Assembly: GCF_003710935.1 (NCBI RefSeq)
Contig: NZ_RHHS01000018.1
Location: 1-57,569, forward strand
Direction: 5' to 3'
DNA: 57,569 bases
From: Brevibacillus gelatini
Lineage (GTDB): Bacteria; Bacillota; Bacilli; Brevibacillales; Brevibacillaceae
The position numbers were made by a program, and so were the translations under genes. How positions within the stretch are numbered: position 1 is the stretch's first letter; the number at the start of each line of letters is the position of its first letter. This document shows, piece after piece, positions 49,480 to 57,415 of this stretch. Under the pieces are notes generated by a model, which saw nothing but the letters and a program-made list of their open reading frames with translations, made no database searches and was not told the DNA's origin.

Positions 49480-50757
49480 TTAACTAGCCAATTCAACAGA
49501 CTTTTCTCTTTGTTTCGCTTCTTCCTTCAATTTTCTAATATCCACCCGGATTAAGAGGGAAATGATGAAGGCGACAATAAACATCGCGGCGAACACGCTC
49601 ATCGTTCCTGTGTAGCTTTGCGTCGCCTCGCGTACCCACGCGGCAAAGATCGGCCCGGCCAGCCCTGCCGCCGCCCATGCGGTCAGGATGTAGCCGTGAA
49701 TCGCCCCAAGCTGCCTTGTGCCAAACAGGTCGCCAATGTAGGCCGGAATCGACGCGAAGCCGCCCCCGTAGCAGGTCATGATAATGAACATCGCAATCAT
49801 GAACAGCACCGGACTATTTATGTTTGGCAACAGGAAAAACAGCACCATCTGGATCGCGAAAAACGCCGTATACGTATTCGCCCGTCCGATGTAGTCAGAC
49901 AGCGACGCCCAGCCGATCCGTCCCCCGCCGTTGAACAGGCCGTTTAGCCCCACCATCAAGGCAGCGGTCTGCACAGACATGCCGACCATTTCCTGCGCCA
50001 TCGGGGAGGCGACAGAAATGACAGCGATCCCGCATGTCACGTTGATGAACAGCATCAGCCACAGCCAGTAAAAACGGCGCGTCTTGATCGCTTCGTTGGC
50101 AGTAAGCTGGCACAAGTCTTTTTTGATTTGCTTGTCGCCTGCTCCTTCGGCAGTCGAAAATCCTGCGGGAACCCAGTCTTTTGGCGGCGGAGACAAATAT
50201 TGCGCAGATGCAAACATGACACCGAAATAAATGATGCCTAAAATGTAAAAGGTATTCGCGATTCCGACACTCTCAATCAGCGCGTTCATGATCGGGCTGG
50301 CAATCATCGAAGCGAAGCCAAAGCCCATGATCGCAAGTCCGGTCGCCAATCCGCGGCGATCCGGAAACCATTTCACAAGCGTGGACACCGGAGTAATATA
50401 CCCGACACCAAGCCCGATTCCGCCCAGCACGCCGTAGCATATGTACAGCAGAGGCAGACTGGCAAGCTGAATGGCCAGCCCGGAACCGACGATCCCGACG
50501 CCGAAAAAGAGCGAGGCCAGCGTTCCGGCTTTTCGCGGCCCATGCTTCTCCACGTAATGTCCGAGAAAGGCGGCAGACAGCCCGAGAAACAAAATGGCGA
50601 TACTGAAGGTGAACTGCACATCCGGCAGATCCCAGCCGAACTGCTGGGTAATCGGCTTCGTAAATACGCTCCACGCGTACACCGATCCAATCGAGATATG
50701 AATCCCGACCGCAGCCAGCGCAATCAGCCAACGGTTCTTCACTTGTTGCTCCATCAT
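49480..50757 (-). CDS. OFA-family MFS transporter (oxalate/formate-type)
   Basis: A 425-residue 12-TM transporter of the oxalate/formate antiporter (OFA) family. Start at 50757 (MMEQQ) lies six bases after AAAGGAG. Family traits: helix 1 with GIHISIGSVYAWSVFTKPI, LGGIGLGVGYITPVSTLVKWFPDRRGLA (in parts: GVGYITPVSTLVKWFPDRR) and a late TCYGGGFASIPAYIGD. Placed before DUF2294 and the fdhF-like gene, it probably moves formate or a related carboxylate. The 437-base gap to fdhD (50758-51194) holds divergent promoters and no gene. Confidence 0.87.
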   Translation of the reverse strand: MMEQQVKNRWLIALAAVGIHISIGSVYAWSVFTKPITQQFGWDLPDVQFTFSIAILFLGLSAAFLGHYVEKHGPRKAGTLASLFFGVGIVGSGLAIQLASLPLLYICYGVLGGIGLGVGYITPVSTLVKWFPDRRGLATGLAIMGFGFASMIASPIMNALIESVGIANTFYILGIIYFGVMFASAQYLSPPPKDWVPAGFSTAEGAGDKQIKKDLCQLTANEAIKTRRFYWLWLMLFINVTCGIAVISVASPMAQEMVGMSVQTAALMVGLNGLFNGGGRIGWASLSDYIGRANTYTAFFAIQMVLFFLLPNINSPVLFMIAMFIIMTCYGGGFASIPAYIGDLFGTRQLGAIHGYILTAWAAAGLAGPIFAAWVREATQSYTGTMSVFAAMFIVAFIISLLIRVDIRKLKEEAKQREKSVELAS

Positions 50758-50863
50758 GTTCATCTCCTTTAAAATGGTTTTGTTCGGAATGCCGCCCAAT
50801 CACTGGTGCGCCACTCCCAAAGCAAAAGAAAAACTGCCGATTTCATCGACACCCCCTGCTTGT

Positions 50864-50894
50864 TTCCGTCTGTCTATACGGAAACAAAGCAAAG
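50864..50894. repeat. Hairpin in the OFA transporter leader
   Basis: On the minus strand TTGTTTCCGT and ACGGAAACAA form a 10-base stem with an eight-base loop, about 110 bases upstream of the OFA gene start. No T run follows; function unknown. Confidence 0.45.
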
Positions 50895-51069
50895 GCATCA
50901 ATGAAACACAGCAGTTAATCATCAGCAGGAACGCTACATCAGCATCAACAAGCACGTGCCCATCGTATTTAATTGGCGTTTTTCGAAAGCGAGAGATTCG
51001 GTGACAGGTTCGCTGTTCCGTGTCTTTTCGCTCTGTACGCACAATAAATTACTGAAAGTCGAAAATTTT

Positions 51070-51108
51070 ATGACACTTTTTCCCTTACATAGTATACTAC
51101 CATGTAAG
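51070..51108 (+). promoter_or_regulatory. fdhD promoter with palindromic operator
   Basis: ATGACA (51070-51075), 17-base spacer, TATACT (51093-51098). CTTACAT (51084-51090) and ATGTAAG (51102-51108) make a perfect 7-base inverted repeat centred on the -10, a good place for a repressor. Confidence 0.55.
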
Positions 51109-51194
51109 CGCTCTCTCGACAACATTTTCTCTGTCAAAATCTGTTCACAACTGCTTGTCTATTCTCAAAGCACTACATAAGACAGGAGGTTCAC

Positions 51195-51992
51195 ATGTCA
51201 GAACTGAGCAAAACAACCCGTCGGCGCGTCTTGAAGGTTGCAGCAGACCAGCACAACTGGGAAGACGATGAGATCGTCACAGAGTACCCGCTCACGATTT
51301 TTCTCAATGACGAAGAGTTCGCGACCGTCGTCTGCACCCCGGCCGATCTGGATGAGATGGTGATCGGATTTCTCGCGGCGGAGGGAGCGATCCAGGGCTA
51401 CGAAGAGATCAAGCAAATCACGATTGATGAAGCAAAAGGACTGGCCTATGTAGACCTGCACAAGCAGACAATCCTGTCCCAAAGCTTTTACTCCAAGCGC
51501 AGAATTACGTCCTGCTGCGGCAAAAGCAGGCAGTCTTTCTACTTTTTCAGCGATGCCCGCACAGCAAAACCAGCCAGCGGCACCATCTCCGCCACCTTTG
51601 CCCAATGCATCAAGCTCATGGACGAGCTGCAAGCCTCCTCCGTCATCCATCGGCAGACAGGCGGCGTTCACAACGCGGCTCTGTGCACCCCCGACCAGGT
51701 CCTCTTGCAATACTCGGATATTGGACGCCACAATGCACTGGACAAAATTTACGGGAAGTGCCTGCGGGATCACATTTCGACCACGGACAAAATTCTCGTA
51801 TTCAGCGGACGCCTCTCGTCTGAGGTTTTGTTGAAAGCCGCCAAAATCGGCGCAGGCATTATCCTGTCCAAATCGGCTCCAACGGACCTTGCCCTGCAGC
51901 TGGCAGAGGAGCTGCAAATCACCGCTGTCGGATTCATCCGCGAAAACAAAATGAATGTATACACGCATCCGGAGCGGATTATTTTGCCCTAG
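51195..51992 (+). CDS. fdhD: Formate dehydrogenase accessory sulfurtransferase FdhD
   Basis: A 265-residue sulfur carrier/transferase that sulfurates the Moco of formate dehydrogenases. The redox Cys pair sits in RRITSCCGKSRQSF (Cys107, Cys108), and the conserved RQTGGVHNAAL, SDIGRHNALDKIYG and FSGRLSSEVLLKAAKIGA blocks follow. Start ATG behind ACAGGAGG. It diverges from the OFA-fdhF cluster and converges with mobA. Confidence 0.93.
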   Translation: MSELSKTTRRRVLKVAADQHNWEDDEIVTEYPLTIFLNDEEFATVVCTPADLDEMVIGFLAAEGAIQGYEEIKQITIDEAKGLAYVDLHKQTILSQSFYSKRRITSCCGKSRQSFYFFSDARTAKPASGTISATFAQCIKLMDELQASSVIHRQTGGVHNAALCTPDQVLLQYSDIGRHNALDKIYGKCLRDHISTTDKILVFSGRLSSEVLLKAAKIGAGIILSKSAPTDLALQLAEELQITAVGFIRENKMNVYTHPERIILP

Positions 51993-52006
51993 ATGCGCTT
52001 CAGCAA

Positions 52007-52038
52007 AAAACAGGACATGCCTACTGCTGTCCTGTTTT
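52007..52038. terminator. Bidirectional terminator between fdhD and mobA
   Basis: AAAACAGGACA and TGTCCTGTTTTT arms; the right part overlaps the 3' codons of mobA. Confidence 0.85.
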
Positions 52039-52641
52039 TCTTCGCTTTTCCTCGCGAATGGCCATATCGTACTCTTCCGGTGTGTTCACATTGAACAGCG
52101 CCCACGGGTCGAGCCAGCCGTCCGGCACCTCCAGGACGAACAGCTGGCGAATCGTATTCATCAGCCGCAGGTCGCCTTGTTCCAGCGCGTTTTCCCAGCG
52201 GGGCTGCGTACTTTTGCGATACAAGGCGCACAGCGGATGAATCCGCCCCTGTGCAGTAGGAATGACCGCGTCCCAGCCGTCTTTTCCGGCGGCGTAGGCA
52301 AGCAGGCTTGCCATCTGCGTCCGGTCCATAAACGGCAGGTCGCAGGAGAGCACGAGCAGCACATCCTCGGCACATAGACGAAAGGCCGTTACGAGACCGC
52401 TCACAGGCCCCGCAGACGGCACCAGGTCCGGCGTCACGCTCACACCGTCTTGTTCGGCAAGCTCAGCAGGTATGCGTTCAGGCTCGTTGGACACGATCAG
52501 GCAAGGCAGCCCCATGGCCAAAATTTCTTTTCCCATCTCCGTCAAAAAAGTGCCTTCGCGCCATGGTAGCTGGTCTTTCGGGACGCCCATCCGGCTGCTT
52601 TTTCCACCAGCCAAAATGACCGCGTGTACGCTTGGCTGCAT
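52021..52641 (-). CDS. mobA: Molybdenum cofactor guanylyltransferase MobA
   Basis: A 206-residue GTP:molybdopterin guanylyltransferase. The N-terminal nucleotide-binding motif AVILAGGKSSRMGVPKDQLP and the later VLSCDLPFMD (metal-binding Asp) are clear. Start at 52641 (MQPSVHAV) is favoured by GGCAGGAG six bases upstream; an ATG two codons earlier overlaps this site. It makes the guanine dinucleotide form used by formate-dehydrogenase-like enzymes, together with MobB. Confidence 0.88.
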   Translation of the reverse strand: MQPSVHAVILAGGKSSRMGVPKDQLPWREGTFLTEMGKEILAMGLPCLIVSNEPERIPAELAEQDGVSVTPDLVPSAGPVSGLVTAFRLCAEDVLLVLSCDLPFMDRTQMASLLAYAAGKDGWDAVIPTAQGRIHPLCALYRKSTQPRWENALEQGDLRLMNTIRQLFVLEVPDGWLDPWALFNVNTPEEYDMAIREEKRRKTGQQ

Positions 52642-52680
52642 AAACATCTCCTGCCGTCCCTTCAATTTTTCGTGAAAGAG

Positions 52681-52716
52681 TTGACAATAATTATTATTAG
52701 TTTATAATAATTATAA
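52681..52716 (+). promoter_or_regulatory. dps promoter with PerR box
   Basis: -35 TTGACA (52681-52686), 16-base spacer, -10 TATAAT (52703-52708). The -10 lies inside TTATAATAATTATAA (52702-52716), a perfect match to the PerR consensus TTATAATnATTATAA. Peroxide induction by loss of PerR binding is expected. Confidence 0.88.
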
Positions 52717-52752
52717 ACAAGAAATCACTTTAAAAAAGGAGCGGTTATCAAG

Positions 52753-53190
52753 ATGGAAAACAACGTGTTTCAAGTATTGAATAAACAAGTGGCAAACTGG
52801 ACGGTTCTGTATACAAAGCTGCACAACTTCCACTGGAATGTAAAAGGCCCGCACTTCTTCACCCTGCACGCAAAGTTCGAGGAGCTTTACAACGAAGCCG
52901 CGGCGCATATGGATGCTTTGGCAGAGCGCGTACTGGCCATTGGCGGCAAGCCGGTAGGTACGCTCAGCGCATGTTTGCGCACAGCAAGCATCACGGAAGC
53001 AACCGGTAACGAAACAGCCGAACAAATGGTGGAAGCCGTCGCCCGTGACTTCGCGATTCTCGTCGACGAACTGAAGCTCGGGATCGAAGCTGCCGAGCAG
53101 GCAGGCGATGAAGCTACCGCAGACATGCTCCTGGAAATTCGCAGCGGTCTGGAAAAACACATCTGGATGCTCAACGCATTCCTGCAATAA
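52753..53190 (+). CDS. dps: Dps-family ferritin-like protein
   Basis: A 145-residue Dps/MrgA-type miniferritin that oxidises and stores iron and may coat DNA under oxidative stress or starvation. The inter-subunit ferroxidase residues are in LYTKLHNFHWNVKGPHFFTLH and FEELYNEAAAHMDALAERV (shown in parts: HNFHWNVKGPHF; HMDALAERVL). Start ATG behind AAAAGGAGCGG. It has a strong promoter with a PerR box. Confidence 0.92.
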   Translation: MENNVFQVLNKQVANWTVLYTKLHNFHWNVKGPHFFTLHAKFEELYNEAAAHMDALAERVLAIGGKPVGTLSACLRTASITEATGNETAEQMVEAVARDFAILVDELKLGIEAAEQAGDEATADMLLEIRSGLEKHIWMLNAFLQ

Positions 53191-53220
53191 CAGCCTGTCC
53201 GGCTCAATCAAATACAAAGG

Positions 53221-53248
53221 GGCGATCGTGCTTGCACGTCGCCTTTTT
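53221..53248 (+). terminator. Terminator after dps
   Basis: GGCGATCGTGC/GCACGTCGCC stem and five T. Confidence 0.8.
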
Positions 53249-53292
53249 GTTGTGGAATCATGTGTCCTCCCCGGACGGGCAAGCCGTACTTT

Positions 53293-53757
53293 CTATGCCA
53301 GTGAAAAAACAAGTTTCCGTCCATCTTTTTCTACTTTTACCTGCGGCAGAAACTTCAATGATTTTTGTACGCCGATGTAAGGGCTGGCAAACTCGATGTC
53401 GTGCCTTTCCTTCAACACCAGGCAGAGATCGGCCAGGGTCATTGGTGACATGCTTTCTCGCAGGATGTTCTCAATGTAATTGGCCACTTCCTGATAATTG
53501 TGACGAATGTGGGTCTTCCTTACCTTGATCCGCTTGACCATGTCTTCCGGAAGTTCCTCGGTTGCCACCGCTACTTCTTCCGACTGCTGAATTACGTCCG
53601 CGCCTACCTGGTCATCCATTTCCCGAATCCTGTTCAGAAGCTGCTTGATTTCTGCTCCGAGCTGCTTGTCCTGATCTACGTATTGTCGGCGCAAAGCCAT
53701 TCGCTGCTCCAACGTGGCCTGCAGAGTCATCTGCAACGCTTTTCGCTCATTAAACAT
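53293..53757 (-). CDS. Rok-like winged-helix DNA-binding protein
   Basis: A 154-residue protein. Its N terminus MFNERKALQMTLQ closely resembles the MFNEREALRLRL start of B. subtilis Rok, an AT-rich-DNA binding repressor and xenogeneic silencer; a coiled coil follows to about residue 55, then an acidic linker and a C-terminal winged-helix-like domain of about 75 residues (RHNYQEVANYIENIL, MTLADLCLVLKERH, VEKDGRKLVFSL). The gene reads well from the ATG at 53757; a GTG at 53781 is possible. AT-rich upstream DNA could be its own target. Identification rests on recalled similarity, so moderate. Confidence 0.65.
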   Translation of the reverse strand: MFNERKALQMTLQATLEQRMALRRQYVDQDKQLGAEIKQLLNRIREMDDQVGADVIQQSEEVAVATEELPEDMVKRIKVRKTHIRHNYQEVANYIENILRESMSPMTLADLCLVLKERHDIEFASPYIGVQKSLKFLPQVKVEKDGRKLVFSLA

Positions 53758-53929
53758 TTCGCTATGTATTCCCCTTTTCACAAAAAGTTAAATTTTGTGT
53801 AATTATAAATTCCATGATAATATAATTTTTCCCCTATGAAAACGGGAAATTTAGGCTCACAAACGATGGGCAGCCGCTTATCTTAGTGTTAGATGTTCAA
53901 TCTCAAGCAACAAGGAAAGGATGCACGGG

Positions 53930-54697
53930 ATGGACTATCATCTAACGATTGTTGGGCTTTTGGTAGGCTTTCTTGTCGGCCTCACCGGAGTAGGCGGCGC
54001 TGCCCTGCTTACCCCGATCCTGATTTTTTTGGGCATCCAGCCAACCGTTGCCGTAGGCACTGATCTGGCGTACAACGCCATCACGAAAATTTTCGGCACA
54101 TGGCAGCATTGGCGGCAAAAAACCGTTCACTTTCCTATCGTGCTGTACTTTGCACTGGGCAGCATTCCAAGCGCCATCGCAGCCGTCCATGTCATGAACT
54201 GGATTCAGCTTTACGTCGCTTCCGCCGATCAGATTTTCAAAAAGATACTTGGCTTCGCCTTGATCCTCATACCGCTCGCCATGCTGGTCAAAAGCTTGCT
54301 GAACCGCCGCAAGCCCCAGCTCAATTCCTGGCAGCAAAAAACCGTCTCCCAAAAGCGCTTTGTGCTGATTGGCATCGGCGCCTTTCTCGGCTTTCTCGTC
54401 GGTCTGACCTCAATCGGCAGCGGCTCGCTGTTCGCAATCGCCCTGATGCACCTTTTTGCCATCTCGGGAAAAGAAGTAGTCGGTACCGACATCGCGCACG
54501 CCTTTTTCCTGACCACCGCCGCCGGACTCGCTCACATGAGCTTCGGTACAGTTGATTTGTCCATCGTCGTACAGCTGCTGCTCGGCTCGATCCCCGGTGT
54601 GCTTATCGGCAGCAGGCTCTCCTGCAAAGTGCCGACCGTCTTTTTGCGCTGGGTAATTTCGATTGTGATTATGATTAGCGGGATGAAAATAATATGA
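53930..54697 (+). CDS. TSUP (TauE/SafE) family sulfite/anion exporter
   Basis: A 255-residue membrane protein with about eight helices in two halves: GFLVGLTGVGGAALLTPILI with a following GTDLAYNAITKIFGTW and, in the second half, GFLVGLTSIGSGSLFAIALM and VVGTDIAHAFFLT. These paired G-x-G-x-G and GTD motifs define the TSUP family. I chose the ATG at 53930, with AAGGAAAGG nine bases upstream, over the ATG at 53921. Possible substrates are sulfite, sulfonates or other small anions. Confidence 0.85.
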   Translation: MDYHLTIVGLLVGFLVGLTGVGGAALLTPILIFLGIQPTVAVGTDLAYNAITKIFGTWQHWRQKTVHFPIVLYFALGSIPSAIAAVHVMNWIQLYVASADQIFKKILGFALILIPLAMLVKSLLNRRKPQLNSWQQKTVSQKRFVLIGIGAFLGFLVGLTSIGSGSLFAIALMHLFAISGKEVVGTDIAHAFFLTTAAGLAHMSFGTVDLSIVVQLLLGSIPGVLIGSRLSCKVPTVFLRWVISIVIMISGMKII

Positions 54698-54713
54698 TGA
54701 TTCTTGCAGCTTG

Positions 54714-54748
54714 AAAAACGCTGTTGTATCGACGCAACAGCGTTTTTT
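54714..54748 (+). terminator. Terminator after the TSUP gene
   Basis: AAAAACGCTGTTG and CAACAGCGTTTTTT arms, a classic intrinsic terminator. Confidence 0.85.
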
Positions 54749-54959
54749 ATTTTTCCAAAAAGCGGAATATCATCCCGGATTCAGATAAACCAGTGGATAC
54801 ATCTCGTTGTTTTTCTTTAGATGTGACCAGACTTCATCGTTCTTCCAGCGTGTGCCCTGTTGCCAGCGGTGTGTTTGGCAATCGAAAGGTGCCGTATTTT
54901 ACAGCAATCTTTTTTCATCAATATTCAATAAAAAGTAATTTTATTCATACATAGGTTTC

Positions 54960-55050
54960 ACCGGGGGCATCTCTGGGTATGAATTGTTACGAGGGCCTGC
55001 CAATGGCTTCGTGACGGCTGACAAGTCCCCTCCATGTCTAACCCAGTAAA
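54960..55050 (+). other. Possible structured leader of the chemoreceptor gene
   Basis: Within the 390-base gap 54749-55140 there is no gene. CTGGGT (54973-54978)/ACCCAG (55041-55046) and GTTACGA (54986-54992)/TCGTGAC (55009-55015) can form nested stems, and GGGG (from 54963) could pair with CCCC (near 55027), crossing the outer stem. No known riboswitch class recognised. Confidence 0.35.
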
Positions 55051-55140
55051 AGCTTGTGCTACTATTTTTCCATGCATCCATGATGTATACCAGCAAAAAT
55101 GATTCTCAAAACTTATTTTCTATTAATTGGGGGGTACTAC

Positions 55141-56820
55141 ATGAAATGGACAATTAGAAAGAAAATTATCGGGGGATTTTTAACTGTCGCTCTCCTTCTG
55201 GTGATTGTGAGTGGATTTTCTTTTTACTCTCTCGATAGCGTAGACAACTCGTACACGGATCTGTTGGACAGAAGGGCGCAAATCGTCATCAACGTCAAGA
55301 GTATTCAGGTACATGCTACGCAGATGAACAGCAGTTTGAGAGACTACCTCCTTACACAAAGTGCAGAAGCCACGCAAAAAATGAACGATGCCAGCAAGCA
55401 ATTATCTGAATTGGCATCCGCCACTCTGGCAATCTCCCTGACCCCGGAAACCCAGGGGGCATTGAACAATATTCTGTCCTTAAACAAGCAACACGACGAG
55501 GTAAGAAATCGAATTTCCTCGATGAGCAAAGAGCAGGCCTTGGCGATTGCCAACACCACGTTGATTCCCCTTTCCAGGGACATTCTAGCAGTAGCGGACG
55601 AAATTAATGAGCGAGAGCAAAAACGATTGACGCAAGACTCGCAAGACATCACCATTCTGGTACACGATGTGGTCAATACAGGGGTCATTATCAATGCGAT
55701 TGCCGTCATCCTGGCGCTTTTCATTGGTTATTTTGTTTCCAGGTTGATTGCAAGACCAATCGCATTACTCTCGGCCAACGCAGAAAAAATTGCTGCGCTA
55801 GACCTGACAGTTGAAGATATTCATGTAAAGAACAAAGATGAGATCGGGGAACTGGCCCTTTCCTTTAATGCGATGAAAACCAATTTGCGCAACCTGATCC
55901 ATCATGTGGGAACCAATGCCGAACAGGTTGCCGCATCGGCAGAAGAGCTGACAGCAAGTGCTGAACAAACAAGCAGAGCCACAGAGCAAGTTGCTTCCAT
56001 CATGCAGCAAGTAGCCTCAGGCTCCGAGCAACAAGCCTCCAGCGTAGACCAGAGTGCCCAGACTGTTAACGTGATGGCACAAGAAGTTGAAAACATTGCA
56101 GCCAACGCGCAGAAGGTATCCGATTCCGCAGTGCAAGCATCCCAAATGGCAGAGGATGGAAGACAGTCGATCCAAAGCGCTAACAATCAGATGGGATCGA
56201 TTCACACCAAAGTGAATGATCTGGCAGATGTTATCAAAGAATTAGGCAATCGTTCCGATGAAATCGGGCAAATTGTTCAAGTGATTACCGACATTGCTTC
56301 ACAAACGAATTTGTTGGCGTTGAACGCAGCCATTGAAGCGGCACGGGCAGGTGAACATGGCAGAGGATTTGCCGTCGTTGCAGAGGAAGTAAGAAAACTG
56401 GCGGAGCAGTCGGCCGGGTCCGCCAATAAAATCAACGACTTGATTTCGCTGATCCGTGAACAGATGGAAAAAGCGCTCGTGTCCATGGATCAGGTGAAAG
56501 ACGAAGTGAGCGAAGGCATGGTAGTAGGTGCCCAAGCAGGAACGTCCTTCGAGCACATCCAGCGTTCCGTGGATGACGTCGCTGTTCAGATTCAAGAGGT
56601 ATCAGCCGGTGCGCAGCGAGTCGCAGCGTCTATGGAAGAAATCGTGCAATCTGTCACAGCCATACGGGAAGTCGCGAGAGAAACAGCCGCAGGAACCCAA
56701 AATGTTTCTGCAGCTACAGAAGAGCAATTGGCCTCTATGGAAGAAATCTCTTCGTCAGCCTTGGCGCTGTCTAAGATGTCTGAGGAACTTCAGAAGATCA
56801 TTTCGAATTTTAAGGTTTAG
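55141..56820 (+). CDS. Methyl-accepting chemotaxis protein, four-helix-bundle sensor
   Basis: A 559-residue chemoreceptor. Start ATG at 55141 behind GGGGGG. Helix 1 at about residues 9-31, a roughly 150-residue extracellular helical bundle (4HB_MCP type, with [15 protein letters not shown]), helix 2 at about 185-210, a HAMP domain (about 212-265; [11 protein letters not shown]) and the cytoplasmic coiled coil with signalling tip [20 protein letters not shown]. No C-terminal tether. The ligand is unknown. The gene is alone, after a long leader. Confidence 0.9.
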   Translation: MKWTIRKKIIGGFLTVALLLVIVSGFSFYSLDSVDNSYTDLLDRRAQIVINVKSIQVHATQMNSSLRDYLLTQSAEATQKMNDASKQLSELASATLAISLTPETQGALNNILSLNKQHDEVRNRISSMSKEQALAIANTTLIPLSRDILAVADEINEREQKRLTQDSQDITILVHDVVNTGVIINAIAVILALFIGYFVSRLIARPIALLSANAEKIAALDLTVEDIHVKNKDEIGELALSFNAMKTNLRNLIHHVGTNAEQVAASAEELTASAEQTSRATEQVASIMQQVASGSEQQASSVDQSAQTVNVMAQEVENIAANAQKVSDSAVQASQMAEDGRQSIQSANNQMGSIHTKVNDLADVIKELGNRSDEIGQIVQVITDIASQTNLLALNAAIEAARAGEHGRGFAVVAEEVRKLAEQSAGSANKINDLISLIREQMEKALVSMDQVKDEVSEGMVVGAQAGTSFEHIQRSVDDVAVQIQEVSAGAQRVAASMEEIVQSVTAIREVARETAAGTQNVSAATEEQLASMEEISSSALALSKMSEELQKIISNFKV

Positions 56821-56888
56821 TGAAAGAGTCATATGTTCTTGCTGGGTTGGTGGATAAATAGGATGGTATGAGGGGAGAAAGGTTCGAC

Positions 56889-56935
56889 GGGGCTGTCTCG
56901 AAAGTCGCTATTTCGACTTCGAGACGCCCCTTTTG
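56889..56935 (+). terminator. Long hairpin after the chemoreceptor gene
   Basis: GGGGCTGTCTCGAAAGTCG and CGACTTCGAGACGCCCC pair across six bases, followed by four T. It lies 68 bases after the stop. The arm sequence also resembles terminal repeats of IS elements in this group (GGGGCTGTCTC-type), so it may be a transposon trace that now acts as a terminator. Nothing else convincing lies in 56936-57355. Confidence 0.65.
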
Positions 56936-57355
56936 TCTGTCAGAAACGTTGATGTAATCAAGCTTTTAATTTTGAAACACGAATGGAACTGCGCTTTTTG
57001 GACATCCCCGTCATTTTTTTGCTGCTTCGAGGGCGGGCATGACGGATTGGAAGAGTTGTTACGTGATGCCAGACCGCGTGCTTGTGCAGACTTTTTAAGC
57101 CGGGAGAGCGTTGGCGATAGCTGTGGAAATAATAAATTCTACAAAGAGCAGGCATTTAAGAAATTTGTTGACAAGCGGGGGAAAAAGAAACCTCAAACGA
57201 CATTGATTAGTTGTTGGGAGAATCTATTAATCTACACACTTTATTTTATTTTTACTGCTTTTTTCTTTTGTATATTAATTTCATATTTCTCATCTGGAAA
57301 AGGAGACTCCTTGGTAGTGTGAAGAAGGTAAATGTTTTCGTTAGTAGTTGGTTCG

Positions 57356-57384
57356 AGGAGAGCGTAAAAAGTTTTGTGTAAATG
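57356..57384. repeat. Probable left terminal inverted repeat of an IS256-family element
   Basis: The sequence around GAGAGCGTAAAAAGTTTTGT and following GTAAATG, 32 bases before the transposase start, resembles the ends of IS256-family elements. The partner repeat lies beyond the window, so the boundary is approximate. Confidence 0.55.
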
Positions 57385-57415
57385 GTTAAACTTCCCATTA
57401 AGGAGATGATCATTT

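Noticed and set aside
56933..57322. 129-codon open frame before the IS256 element
   Set aside because: No ribosome binding site, mixed composition and no family; it begins within the tail of the hairpin at 56889-56935.
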